Assembly (NCBI GenBank): GCA_017640725.1
Contig: JAEPQB010000001.1
Span: 1,736,001-1,800,000 of the forward strand
DNA length: 64,000 nucleotides
Source of the DNA: Kordiimonadaceae bacterium
Lineage (GTDB): Bacteria > Pseudomonadota > Alphaproteobacteria > Sphingomonadales > Kordiimonadaceae
Direction: 5' to 3'
In this document: positions 25,070 to 32,615 of the stretch, piece after piece
Position numbering within the stretch: position 1 is the stretch's first letter
How the letters are laid out: each line of letters opens with the position of its first letter
Made by a program: the position numbers and the translations under genes
Notes under the pieces: model-generated
Database searches by the model: none
What the model was told of the DNA's origin: nothing
What the model saw: the letters and a program-made list of their open reading frames with translations, nothing else

Positions 25070-26481
25070 TGTCTTACTCTTCCTCTGTTAACACCAAAGA
25101 TGTGCAAGCCCTGTTTCGAGGGTTTGGGCTTAAGTGGCCGCACGCACGCTTCTTCTATTGTCGGTATGCGAACGGCGAGGCCGGGCGGCGACTGCTGCAG
25201 TTCCTCGGTCCACTCACTTCATATCACGACCTATCAAATTCGCCGGACGTTTGCGTAAACGCGGCTTTCACGGTTGGTGGTTTAGCGGCACTGAACTTGG
25301 ACAATGACATCATCAATAGCCTGCCCGATGATTTTCGCGATGGAATGCGTAGCCGCGCCAACATCAATGGAGACTCTGGTGAGAGTGATCCGTGCCAATG
25401 GGAAGATATCTGGCGTGAGGACAAAGTCCATATTTGGGTGGGCGCTTACGCTCGCGAACAGGCAAGCCTCGAAGGCTGGTCGGAGAAGCTATTGCGTTTT
25501 CTAGATGCTGACAGCGACCTTTCCTGTTTGGGCAGCCAGGACGCAGGGCGTATCGTGTCCAGCCCCGAAACGCCCATTTATATTGAAGATGCAGAAACAC
25601 AGCCTCAGGAGTCCGTTGTGCTTGAACACTTCGGCTTTCGGGACGGTGTCAGTAACCCGCCAATCAGTGGCTTGGTCGAAAAGCTGGTTAACGGGGCTGG
25701 GATACTGGATGCCAATGGCAACTGGCATGCTTACCCTCCTGGGGAGTTTCTGCTTGGTCACATAGATACAAACGGCGAAATCCCAGTTGCGCCTAAGCCC
25801 GCCGCTTTTGCCCAAAACGGGTCGTTTATGGTGCTACGGAAACTGGACCAGGATGTTGATCTGTTTAGAGAGTATCTTGAAGAACAGGGTGCCAAGCTGT
25901 CTATGGGACCAGATGAGCTGGCCGCCAGAATGGTCGGCCGGCGCCGCGATGGCACGCCGCTCATGCCTTCAGAAGATTTAAACGATTTTCGATTTTCTGG
26001 TGACCCCGAAGGCCGTGTTTGCCCCATGGGCTCGCATATCCGGCGTACCAATCCACGGGACAGTTTTGGCGCTGATTTTGGTTCCTTGCTTGTGGATCGT
26101 CACCGCATTCTTCGGCGCGCGATCACATATGGAAACATCGTGCCCCGCGGCAAAAAACAGGTGGATGTCAATGGCCCATCTGGGCAGGGGTTAATGTTCA
26201 TAGTGCTCAACGCCAGTATCTCGCGTCAGTTTGAATTTGTGCAGCAGCAGTGGGTCAACTATGGCAACGAGTTTGACCAGGGCAACGATGCTGACCCCAT
26301 CATTGGTACCCGCACTGGCGGCGACCAGATGGTGATACCGGGCAACGAACAAGAGGGCCGTGATGCTGCAATTTGTACCGAGTTAAAGCAATTTGTGCGG
26401 TGTCGTGGTGGTGACTATTTCTTTTTGCCGGGGATTGGTGCGTTTGAAGGCTTGGCCGACAACAGCCAGGGCTGGCAATAG
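25069..26481 (+). CDS. DyP-type heme peroxidase
   Basis: 470 residues, in the longer DyP class. The distal GxxDG motif is FGFRDGVSNP with Asp192, the proximal heme ligand is His323 in CPMGSHIRRTNPRD, and the LVGRRRDGTPL-like segment (ARMVGRRRDGTPLMP) and GSFMVLRKLDQDV are also family signatures. DyP enzymes reduce hydrogen peroxide or organic hydroperoxides and oxidise dyes, phenolics or other donors. There is no Tat signal, so it is cytoplasmic, unlike EfeB. The start codon overlaps the preceding stop by one base. It closes the cyclase-patatin-P450 operon. Confidence 0.92.
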   Translation: MSYSSSVNTKDVQALFRGFGLKWPHARFFYCRYANGEAGRRLLQFLGPLTSYHDLSNSPDVCVNAAFTVGGLAALNLDNDIINSLPDDFRDGMRSRANINGDSGESDPCQWEDIWREDKVHIWVGAYAREQASLEGWSEKLLRFLDADSDLSCLGSQDAGRIVSSPETPIYIEDAETQPQESVVLEHFGFRDGVSNPPISGLVEKLVNGAGILDANGNWHAYPPGEFLLGHIDTNGEIPVAPKPAAFAQNGSFMVLRKLDQDVDLFREYLEEQGAKLSMGPDELAARMVGRRRDGTPLMPSEDLNDFRFSGDPEGRVCPMGSHIRRTNPRDSFGADFGSLLVDRHRILRRAITYGNIVPRGKKQVDVNGPSGQGLMFIVLNASISRQFEFVQQQWVNYGNEFDQGNDADPIIGTRTGGDQMVIPGNEQEGRDAAICTELKQFVRCRGGDYFFLPGIGAFEGLADNSQGWQ

Positions 26482-26522
26482 CCACATGTCAAAAGAAGTG
26501 CGTTCATGAAAATTAGGCTAGA

Positions 26523-26549
26523 CTACTGGACCCTATGGTGTACCAGTAG
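26523..26549. repeat. 7-bp inverted repeat between DyP and diiron-candidate genes
   Basis: CTACTGG and CCAGTAG are inverted copies 13 bases apart. A short T-rich stretch (ATTTTG) follows after eight bases. It may be a weak terminator of the peroxidase operon or an operator for the next gene. Confidence 0.35.
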
Positions 26550-26597
26550 AAGTGATTTTGTCGCTGAAATTAGCTCACGATAGCAAGGGGCAACGCT

Positions 26598-27254
26598 GTG
26601 TTTTATGACCGTCTGGTCGCCGAAGTTCAACCTGAACGAGAGGCCTTTTTGGCCCTCCCGGTCATTCAGGCCGGCATGCGCGGAGAATTCACCAAAGAAG
26701 CCTATATTGGCTACCTGAGTGAGGCTTTTCATCATGTCAGGCACACGGTGCCACTCATTGAAATGGTTCGGTCGCGCCTTGGGCCGGGCCGCGCCTCGCT
26801 GATTGAAGCCCTTTCCAATTTTAGTCTGGAGAGGAAAGGATACGAAAACTGGATTTTGCAGGACATCAAAAACTCGGGCGGGGACTCTGACAAGGTCCGC
26901 GACGGCGAGCCATCTGAAGCGACGGAAGAATTGCTGGCTTATATGTATGACCAGGTCACGCGCCACGATCCAATCGGTATTTTTGGCATGTTGTACATCG
27001 TTGAAATAACCGGCTCAAAGCTTGCCAGTCAGACCGTAAAACAATTTATGGCCACACTCGGGCTGCCGCGAAAATGCTTCAGCTATCTGCTCACCCACAG
27101 TTCTGAAGACATGGACAACCCAGATTATTTCAAAACCCTGATGGCTCAGATAACTGACCCGGCAGAACAAGACTGCATCCTCCGGGTCGCCAAACATGTT
27201 TACGGCCTCTATGGGCGAATTTTTCAAAGCATCGGCAAATCGGCCGGCATCTGA
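26598..27254 (+). CDS. TenA/heme-oxygenase-like fold protein, diiron oxidase candidate
   Basis: 218 residues, all-helical by composition. The first metal-ligand region appears as SEAFHHVRHTVPLIEM (Glu42, His45 or His49), a second around FSLERKGYENW (Glu78), then IVEITGS (Glu136) and a C-terminal HSSEDMDNPDYF (His167, Asp171). This spread of Glu/His and the HxxxD motif fits the heme-oxygenase-like diiron oxidase superfamily and also plain TenA or PqqC-like proteins. The start is GTG 26598 with AAGGGG upstream. It lies 116 bases after the DyP gene on the same strand. If it is a diiron oxidase it could act on fatty acids or amines; no substrate is shown by sequence. Confidence 0.75.
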   Translation: MFYDRLVAEVQPEREAFLALPVIQAGMRGEFTKEAYIGYLSEAFHHVRHTVPLIEMVRSRLGPGRASLIEALSNFSLERKGYENWILQDIKNSGGDSDKVRDGEPSEATEELLAYMYDQVTRHDPIGIFGMLYIVEITGSKLASQTVKQFMATLGLPRKCFSYLLTHSSEDMDNPDYFKTLMAQITDPAEQDCILRVAKHVYGLYGRIFQSIGKSAGI

Positions 27255-27373
27255 GAGTATCAAATTCCATTGATATCGCCGAGTTCAGCTCACTGCTGTG
27301 CGCAGGTTGGCGTTGGTGGCTGTTGCTTGTCCCTATTGCGTCAATTATTGATATTTTCGGACACTTGACCTAG

Positions 27374-28423
27374 TTGTTGCGGGTGGAACAGGACTTAATC
27401 AGACCACCAACTAGCTTGAAAGCGATTTGTGAAACAGCTTCGGAGATGGGCTGTGACCCTGCCACCTGTTTGCACAACACTGGCATCACCCTCGATGAGT
27501 TGAACCAACCAAACCTGAGGCTCACGCTCGGACAGGAGGTTCTCGCAATAGAAAATCTCGTGGGGGCATTCCCTGGGCAAGTGGGCCTGGGTGTTTCCGT
27601 TGCCAAGCGTATGCATCTAGGGTCGTTTGGCATTTATGGGTTTGCCATATTAACCAGCCCAACGGCTCGCGCAGCGGCGGAAACGGCCGTCCGTTTTGCA
27701 AACCTCTCCTATGTCATAGCGGACATGACCCTGATCGAGGATGGCCCGACCGCCAGATTTGAATTTGACTTGTCCAAATTGCCTGAGGCTATCCACTGGT
27801 TCATTCTTGAGCGGCACTCCTTCGTGGCGATGACTTTCTTCCGCGACTTTCTACAAGAAACCCAGTTCTCAGATTTTGCTATCAAATCAACACACCCGGA
27901 CCAAAATCATGCGTCGTCTCTTGCCAGCTTGCTGAAGCTGCCCGTTGAAGCGAATTCAAATAAAGACTCATTGGTGTTTCCAGCTGCGATGCTCGACCAG
28001 CCTCTGCCCAAATCTGATCCTGTGACACAGCAATATTGCATAGACCAATGTAAGGAATTGCTGGCTCAAACCATTGGAACTACCGCAAACTGGTCGCTAA
28101 AAGTCCGCAATCATCTCGTGGAACTTATTGGACAAAACCCCAGAATTGGCGATGTCGCCGCTCATTTTAATGTGACTGAACGAACCCTGCGTCGGCGTCT
28201 GCAAGAAGAAGGAACGACTTATAGAAAGCTGTCTGCGCAAGCCCGCCTAACTCTGGCGCGGCAACTGCTTGAGCGTGCCGGGTTGACGGTTGAGGCAGTT
28301 TCCTGGCGTGTGGGGTATTCGGAACCGGCCGCATTTGTGCGGGCCTTTGTGCAAGAATTTGGCACCACACCAGGATCGGTTCGCGCAAATGTCCGAAAAC
28401 ATCAAGAAATTGTCCGTATCTGA
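27374..28423 (+). CDS. AraC family transcriptional regulator
   Basis: About 349 residues. The N-terminal 180-200 residues resemble the arabinose-binding-like sensor domain of OruR/ArgR-type AraC regulators. The C-terminal pair of helix-turn-helix motifs is clear: IGDVAAHFNVTERTLRRRLQ and, after ARQLLERAGLTVEAVSWRVGYSEPAAFVRAF (read in parts), the second HTH with the G-Y-S-E-P-A-A-F motif. Start codons TTG 27374, TTG 27377 or GTG 27383 are all possible and none has a clear ribosome site. It follows the diiron-candidate gene by 119 bases and precedes DoxX by 67. The target is unknown; the upstream redox operon or DoxX are the nearest candidates. Confidence 0.88.
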   Translation: MLRVEQDLIRPPTSLKAICETASEMGCDPATCLHNTGITLDELNQPNLRLTLGQEVLAIENLVGAFPGQVGLGVSVAKRMHLGSFGIYGFAILTSPTARAAAETAVRFANLSYVIADMTLIEDGPTARFEFDLSKLPEAIHWFILERHSFVAMTFFRDFLQETQFSDFAIKSTHPDQNHASSLASLLKLPVEANSNKDSLVFPAAMLDQPLPKSDPVTQQYCIDQCKELLAQTIGTTANWSLKVRNHLVELIGQNPRIGDVAAHFNVTERTLRRRLQEEGTTYRKLSAQARLTLARQLLERAGLTVEAVSWRVGYSEPAAFVRAFVQEFGTTPGSVRANVRKHQEIVRI

Positions 28424-28490
28424 CATTCAGGGCAAGTCACTTTCCGGCAACCATAAATGGAATTGCCTAGTTTCGACGCGGGAGTGAAAA

Positions 28491-28904
28491 ATGCAATTGG
28501 AAAAAAAGCTGCCAAACAATCCTAACCTGGCTGTTTTGGCGCGTTTAATGTTCACATCTTTATTCCTCATTTCTGGTGTCACACATTTTACTGATATCGC
28601 CTATTATGTTTCGCTGATGCACGAAGACATCCCATTTCCTGTGTTCTGGACCTTGACTTCCGGCATCGTGGAATTGGCAGGGGCGCTGATGGTTTTGTTT
28701 AACTGGCGCCCACGGCTTGGTGGTTGGTTGCTAGTCGCATTCCTGGTGCCAGTAACCCTGTTGGTCCATGGGTATCAAATGATTGTTGCAACAGAAGAAG
28801 CCGTACGCGTGATGCAACAGGCGCACTTCCTGAAAGGTATTTCCCTGACGGGTGCAGCGCTGCTTATTACGCAAATTGGTGTCAGTTCTAGCCCGACAAA
28901 ATAG
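28491..28904 (+). CDS. DoxX family membrane protein
   Basis: 137 residues with four hydrophobic segments (about 14-32, 48-68, 74-93, 110-128). The N-terminal LARLMFTSLFLISGVTHFTD matches the DoxX pattern (R-L-x-x-x-x-x-F-x-x-x-G-x-x-K/H). DoxX-family proteins are small inner-membrane proteins of uncertain function, some linked to redox or thiosulfate metabolism. The start is ATG 28491 with GGGAG about 8 bases upstream. It converges with the NmrA-like gene on the other strand; the 98-base gap holds nothing obvious. Confidence 0.82.
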   Translation: MQLEKKLPNNPNLAVLARLMFTSLFLISGVTHFTDIAYYVSLMHEDIPFPVFWTLTSGIVELAGALMVLFNWRPRLGGWLLVAFLVPVTLLVHGYQMIVATEEAVRVMQQAHFLKGISLTGAALLITQIGVSSSPTK

Positions 28905-29002
28905 GCGCAATAGCAGTCTGATTGATTGCCCCTGTTGATGTCAGGTTTCGAGAGTTAGCCCCTGGTATGAAAAGGTCGACAGCTGGTCGCGCCTTTGGCC
29001 CT

Positions 29003-29848
29003 TCACCCTGACCTTTGCCACATGCCACTTGCTGCAACTTTCTCTGCATACTCCCGGAAACTGGTGGGTTGGCGGCCAAGGGCACGCTCGACGCCATCGC
29101 TAAGGTAAGCATTATGTCCATCAAGGACTGTGGCAAACAGATAGTCGAGCATCCACAAAACATCCTTGGGGGCGCCTGATGCTGCAACTTCATCAATAAA
29201 GCCTTGGTGGGGCACCTTGGTGAATTGAATTTCACGCCCGACAACATCACTGAGGATCGACGCCAAATCAGCGAATGTCAGCAACTCCGGGCCCGTTACT
29301 TCATAAAGTTCTCCCACATGCTTGTCAGATGCGAGTGCTTCAGCGGCGATCTCCGCTATGTCATCAATATCAACAAAGGGCTCAGGCACATCTGCAGCAG
29401 GCAAGGTGATATTGCCAGCCTCAATCATGGGCAGAAAAGCGCCTTCGGAGAAGTTCTGGTTAAACCAGCTGGCGCGCACGATGGTCCACTCCAAGCCGCT
29501 GTCCTTAACGATGGCTTCGCATTTTTGTGCTTCTACTTCTCCTCTGCCAGAGAGCAAAACAACCCGTTTGACCCCCGACGCTTTGGCTTGCCTGCAAAAG
29601 GCTTCAATGGCGTCAGGCGCACCCGGCATAGCCAAGTCAGGGGCGTAAGAAATATAAGCCGCAGAACAGCCTTCAAGGCATGGGCCCCAGGTGGCTTCCC
29701 TGTCCCAGTCAAACGGTAATTCTTCTGACCGAGAGCCCACACGAACCTCAATATCCAGTTCGGTTAAAATGTTGACAACTCGCAAGCCTGTTTTGCCGGT
29801 GCCGCCAGTTACAAGGACTGGGCCTGTGGTGTGATTGCTTGTACTCAT
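29003..29848 (-). CDS. NmrA-like NAD(P)-binding protein
   Basis: 281 residues from ATG 29848, which has AGGAG upstream; the open frame extends to 29944 but without a ribosome site. The Rossmann motif VLVTGGTGKTGLRVV opens the protein, and YISYAPDL, VVLLSGRGE and WTIVRASWFNQNFSEG are typical of the atypical SDRs of the NmrA/HSCARG group. Such proteins act as redox sensors, quinone reductases or epimerase-like enzymes. It is transcribed in the same direction as the AraC gene (29960-30994) and lies just downstream of it, so the pair may form one unit. Confidence 0.85.
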   Translation of the reverse strand: MSTSNHTTGPVLVTGGTGKTGLRVVNILTELDIEVRVGSRSEELPFDWDREATWGPCLEGCSAAYISYAPDLAMPGAPDAIEAFCRQAKASGVKRVVLLSGRGEVEAQKCEAIVKDSGLEWTIVRASWFNQNFSEGAFLPMIEAGNITLPAADVPEPFVDIDDIAEIAAEALASDKHVGELYEVTGPELLTFADLASILSDVVGREIQFTKVPHQGFIDEVAASGAPKDVLWMLDYLFATVLDGHNAYLSDGVERALGRQPTSFREYAEKVAASGMWQRSG

Positions 29849-29959
29849 TTCATGCTCCTGTGTTGATGACGCATGAAAAAAGATACTCATCCGGTTGAGG
29901 TGTTTCTTGGCTATGGGCGACAGATTTTTGGCATCAGGTGCCAAATCGAAAATAGGCGC

Positions 29960-30994
29960 TTATTTCCAGCGATTCTCTAAGTCAATGCGGAACGAGCGCG
30001 GCGTTTGTCCCGCCCACCGTTTGAAGGCACGTGTGAAAGTGCTTTGCTCTGCAAACCCAGTGAGGAAAGCCACCTCAGTCAGGCTATACCTGGTTTCCGC
30101 CAGTAGTTTCTCCGCCAGCTGCCGCCTTGCTTCGTCCACGAGGGTCTGAAACGACAGATTTTGTTCCGTCAATCGTCGCTGCAGGGTGCGAACACTTGTG
30201 CCCAGTTGTGTCGCTATTGACGAGAGCGTCGGCACGCCTTCGCTGAGTGATTGAGCCACCATAATGCGAATGCGCTGGCCAAGCACCGTGTCGCTGTGTT
30301 GGTCAGCTAGTTCCTTTTCCAAGTGTGCGTCAAAATATTTGGAGAGTGCAGGGTCACTTAGTTTGTTTGGCTTCAGCGCATTTTCCCAGTCCACGGAAAT
30401 GGCGTTTTGATCAGCGCCAAACTGAACGGGGCAGTCGAAAAATTCCGAGTAGGGGGTCAAGTCTTCCGGAGCCGGGTGCTTAAAAGAAATTCGTTTGAAC
30501 TCTAGGTGTGCGGCTGAGACAGCCCGACATACGTGGGCGATCGCAACAATTGTCTGCTCATTGGATATACAAAGCCCGAGCCGGTGCATTCCATCTCGGT
30601 GCAGCAGAATAGAGACGTCTTCTTTTGTTTCCATGGTCTGATAGAGCGATACATTGGTTAAAATTTTGCCGTACCGTTCCATGCGCTCGAACGAGCTTGC
30701 TAAGTTTACCGAAGACTTCCAGGCCAAACCAAATGCGCCGTAATCGTCAATATCCATTGAGATACCCACTTTGATTGCGATGGCTCGGCCGGACGGCACC
30801 TCTTCAACAATGCGTTCGCACAGGGAATAGTAACTATCGGCCTCAATCATGATTTCGGAATTAAGCGCCTCCGCCGGGTCAATGCCGACAGTTCGCATGA
30901 GTTCATCGTGGTATGACTGTCCGCGCCCAGCAGAGTCAGCTGCTGCACGCGCTACTTTGTGGGCAAATAGAGAAGATACCTGTCCTGTCACCAA
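29960..30994 (-). CDS. AraC family transcriptional regulator
   Basis: 344 residues with an N-terminal arabinose-binding-like domain (about 15-200) and C-terminal AraC DNA-binding domain: LSSIATQLGTSVRTLQRRLT for the first helix-turn-helix and LTEVAFLTGFAEQSTFTRAFKRW (two parts) for the second, ending in GQTPRSFR. The start is TTG 30994 or GTG 30991, with AAGG upstream. It diverges from the Old Yellow Enzyme gene at 31231 across 236 bases and lies upstream of the NmrA-like gene. Regulators of this type often control the divergent oxidoreductase, which is the simplest reading here. Confidence 0.88.
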   Translation of the reverse strand: MVTGQVSSLFAHKVARAAADSAGRGQSYHDELMRTVGIDPAEALNSEIMIEADSYYSLCERIVEEVPSGRAIAIKVGISMDIDDYGAFGLAWKSSVNLASSFERMERYGKILTNVSLYQTMETKEDVSILLHRDGMHRLGLCISNEQTIVAIAHVCRAVSAAHLEFKRISFKHPAPEDLTPYSEFFDCPVQFGADQNAISVDWENALKPNKLSDPALSKYFDAHLEKELADQHSDTVLGQRIRIMVAQSLSEGVPTLSSIATQLGTSVRTLQRRLTEQNLSFQTLVDEARRQLAEKLLAETRYSLTEVAFLTGFAEQSTFTRAFKRWAGQTPRSFRIDLENRWK

Positions 30995-31139
30995 TGAAAC
31001 CTTGCAATAGGTAATTTAAAGGGTTTCAACTTTTATAACGCGCGTGCGTGGCCAAGTAAAAACGACAGAGTGATTTTCCCGAGTAGCTGTATGTCGAAAG
31101 CCGATTAAACGACCAAATGCGGTCATCTCACCGAACTGC

Positions 31140-31170
31140 CAATACTCTTAATTGCATGGTTCCAGTATTG
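31140..31170. promoter_or_regulatory. Inverted repeat CAATACT/AGTATTG in AraC-OYE divergent region
   Basis: Seven-base inverse copies separated by 17 bases, 61 bases before the Old Yellow Enzyme start. The right arm runs into TTGACT, which could be a -35 element. This is a candidate operator for the divergent AraC regulator. The remaining sequence 30995-31230 shows no gene. Confidence 0.35.
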
Positions 31171-31230
31171 ACTTGGTGGAAACAGCCTGTTTCGATCTGG
31201 GCATTGCACAGGATTATGAGGAGCTGCTGA

Positions 31231-32514
31231 ATGAGCATGCCATTGGCGCAAGAGTTAAGCCTGCCTTGCGGGGCTGTGTTGAAAAACAGGCTCTCTAAAG
31301 CCGCAATGACGGAGGGCTTGGCAACACCTGACGGTCGGCCAACCCCAGAGCTGGAGCGTTTGTATGGTATCTGGTCAGACGGCGGCGCCGGCATGCTGCT
31401 TTCTGGCAATATCATCGTCGATAAAGACCATCTCGAGCGCCCCGGCAATGTGGTCATTGAGCAAGAACCTGATGCTGATATGGCAAAGCGTCTCAAAAGC
31501 TGGGCAACAGCTGCCACAAGAAATGGTAATCACTTTTGGGCCCAAATCAGCCATGGCGGGCGTCAGACCCAAAAGCTTGTGAATGCCAACCCAAAATCGT
31601 CTTCGGACGTCACGCTTGCGTTGCCGGGTGGTCAGTTTGGTAAACCAAGCCCGCTATCCAAAGAAGAAATTACTGACCTGGTAAACCGCTGGGCGATTGC
31701 CTCAAAAGCCTGCAAGGATGCAGGTTTCACTGGTGTTCAGATCCACGGTGCACACGGCTACTTGATTTCACAATTTTTGTCGCCTCGCGTGAATTTGCGG
31801 GATGACGAGTATGGCGGTTCGCTTGAAAACCGTGCGCGTTTTTTGCTGGAGATTGTCGCTGCGGTCAGGGCGGTTGTAGGTCCCGACTTTCCTATCTCGG
31901 TAAAACTCAATAGCGCGGACTTTCAGAAAGGCGGTTTCGATTTTGAAGACAGTTTGAAAGTGGTGCAGTGGCTCGAAAAAGCCTCAGTGGACCTGATCGA
32001 AATCTCCGGCGGTACTTATGAGCAACCCAAACTGATGGGCAGTGAAGGTGTGGAGCCGGAGGATGTGCAAAAAGTGGCGCCGTCCACTGCAGCCAGGGAG
32101 GCTTATTTCATCGATTTTGCAAATGCCATGCGGGACAAAGTCAACGTGCCCTTGATGGTTACCGGCGGGTTTCGCAGTCGTGCTGCCATGGAGCAAGCGA
32201 TCGAAAGTGGCGCCGCAGATGTGGTGGGGCTTGGTCGCCCACTGTGTGTCGTAACGGATGCGCCTCAAAAATTATTGGGCGGCATGGAGGTCTTGCCTCG
32301 CTTTGAAGATAATCTTGGCCTTATTCCTGACTGGCTAGGTTTTCTGCGCGGTCTGCAAATGATGAAAGTGATCAACGGTTTTGCAGGAATTTACTGGTTT
32401 TATCAGCAGATTTGGTTGTTGGGCCATGAGGGGCGTGTTGATGAAAACTTCCCTGTTTTTAAAGCTTTCAGAATTGTTGATGCTCGCAACAAGGCGATCA
32501 TGAGGGCGAGGTGA
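31231..32514 (+). CDS. NADH:flavin oxidoreductase, Old Yellow Enzyme family
   Basis: 427 residues with the FMN TIM-barrel of the OYE family. Visible motifs are KNRLSKAAMTEG near the N-terminus, AQISHGGRQTQ, the substrate His pair region GVQIHGAHGYLISQFLSP, RVNLRDDEYGGSLENRARFLLEI in two parts, and the FMN-phosphate loops MVTGGFRSR and VVGLGRPL. These enzymes reduce activated C=C bonds or, in relatives, demethylate or oxidise other substrates. It lacks the C-terminal FeS/FAD domains of the 2,4-dienoyl-CoA reductase type. The start is ATG 31231 with GAGGAG about 7 bases upstream. It diverges from an AraC regulator. Confidence 0.9.
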   Translation: MSMPLAQELSLPCGAVLKNRLSKAAMTEGLATPDGRPTPELERLYGIWSDGGAGMLLSGNIIVDKDHLERPGNVVIEQEPDADMAKRLKSWATAATRNGNHFWAQISHGGRQTQKLVNANPKSSSDVTLALPGGQFGKPSPLSKEEITDLVNRWAIASKACKDAGFTGVQIHGAHGYLISQFLSPRVNLRDDEYGGSLENRARFLLEIVAAVRAVVGPDFPISVKLNSADFQKGGFDFEDSLKVVQWLEKASVDLIEISGGTYEQPKLMGSEGVEPEDVQKVAPSTAAREAYFIDFANAMRDKVNVPLMVTGGFRSRAAMEQAIESGAADVVGLGRPLCVVTDAPQKLLGGMEVLPRFEDNLGLIPDWLGFLRGLQMMKVINGFAGIYWFYQQIWLLGHEGRVDENFPVFKAFRIVDARNKAIMRAR

Positions 32515-32539
32515 AGCAGTTTAGCGGTTTCCAATAACA

Positions 32540-32571
32540 TTAGTGTTGCCATATTATACATGGGACACTAA
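32540..32571. repeat. Interrupted inverted repeat upstream of S9 peptidase
   Basis: TTAGTGT (32540-32546) and ACACTAA (32565-32571) are inverse copies, with CCAT and ATGG inside the loop adding pairing. It lies 45 bases before the S9 peptidase start and 26 after the oxidoreductase stop. No U-run follows, so operator or weak terminator are both possible. Confidence 0.35.
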
Positions 32572-32615
32572 GACTGAACTAAAGGCTAATCATAGCTGTT
32601 GGGGGCCAGTTGGTT

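Noticed and set aside
29204-29719. 171-codon plus-strand open frame
   Set aside because: Antisense to the NmrA-like gene, whose Rossmann motif and ribosome site are clear.
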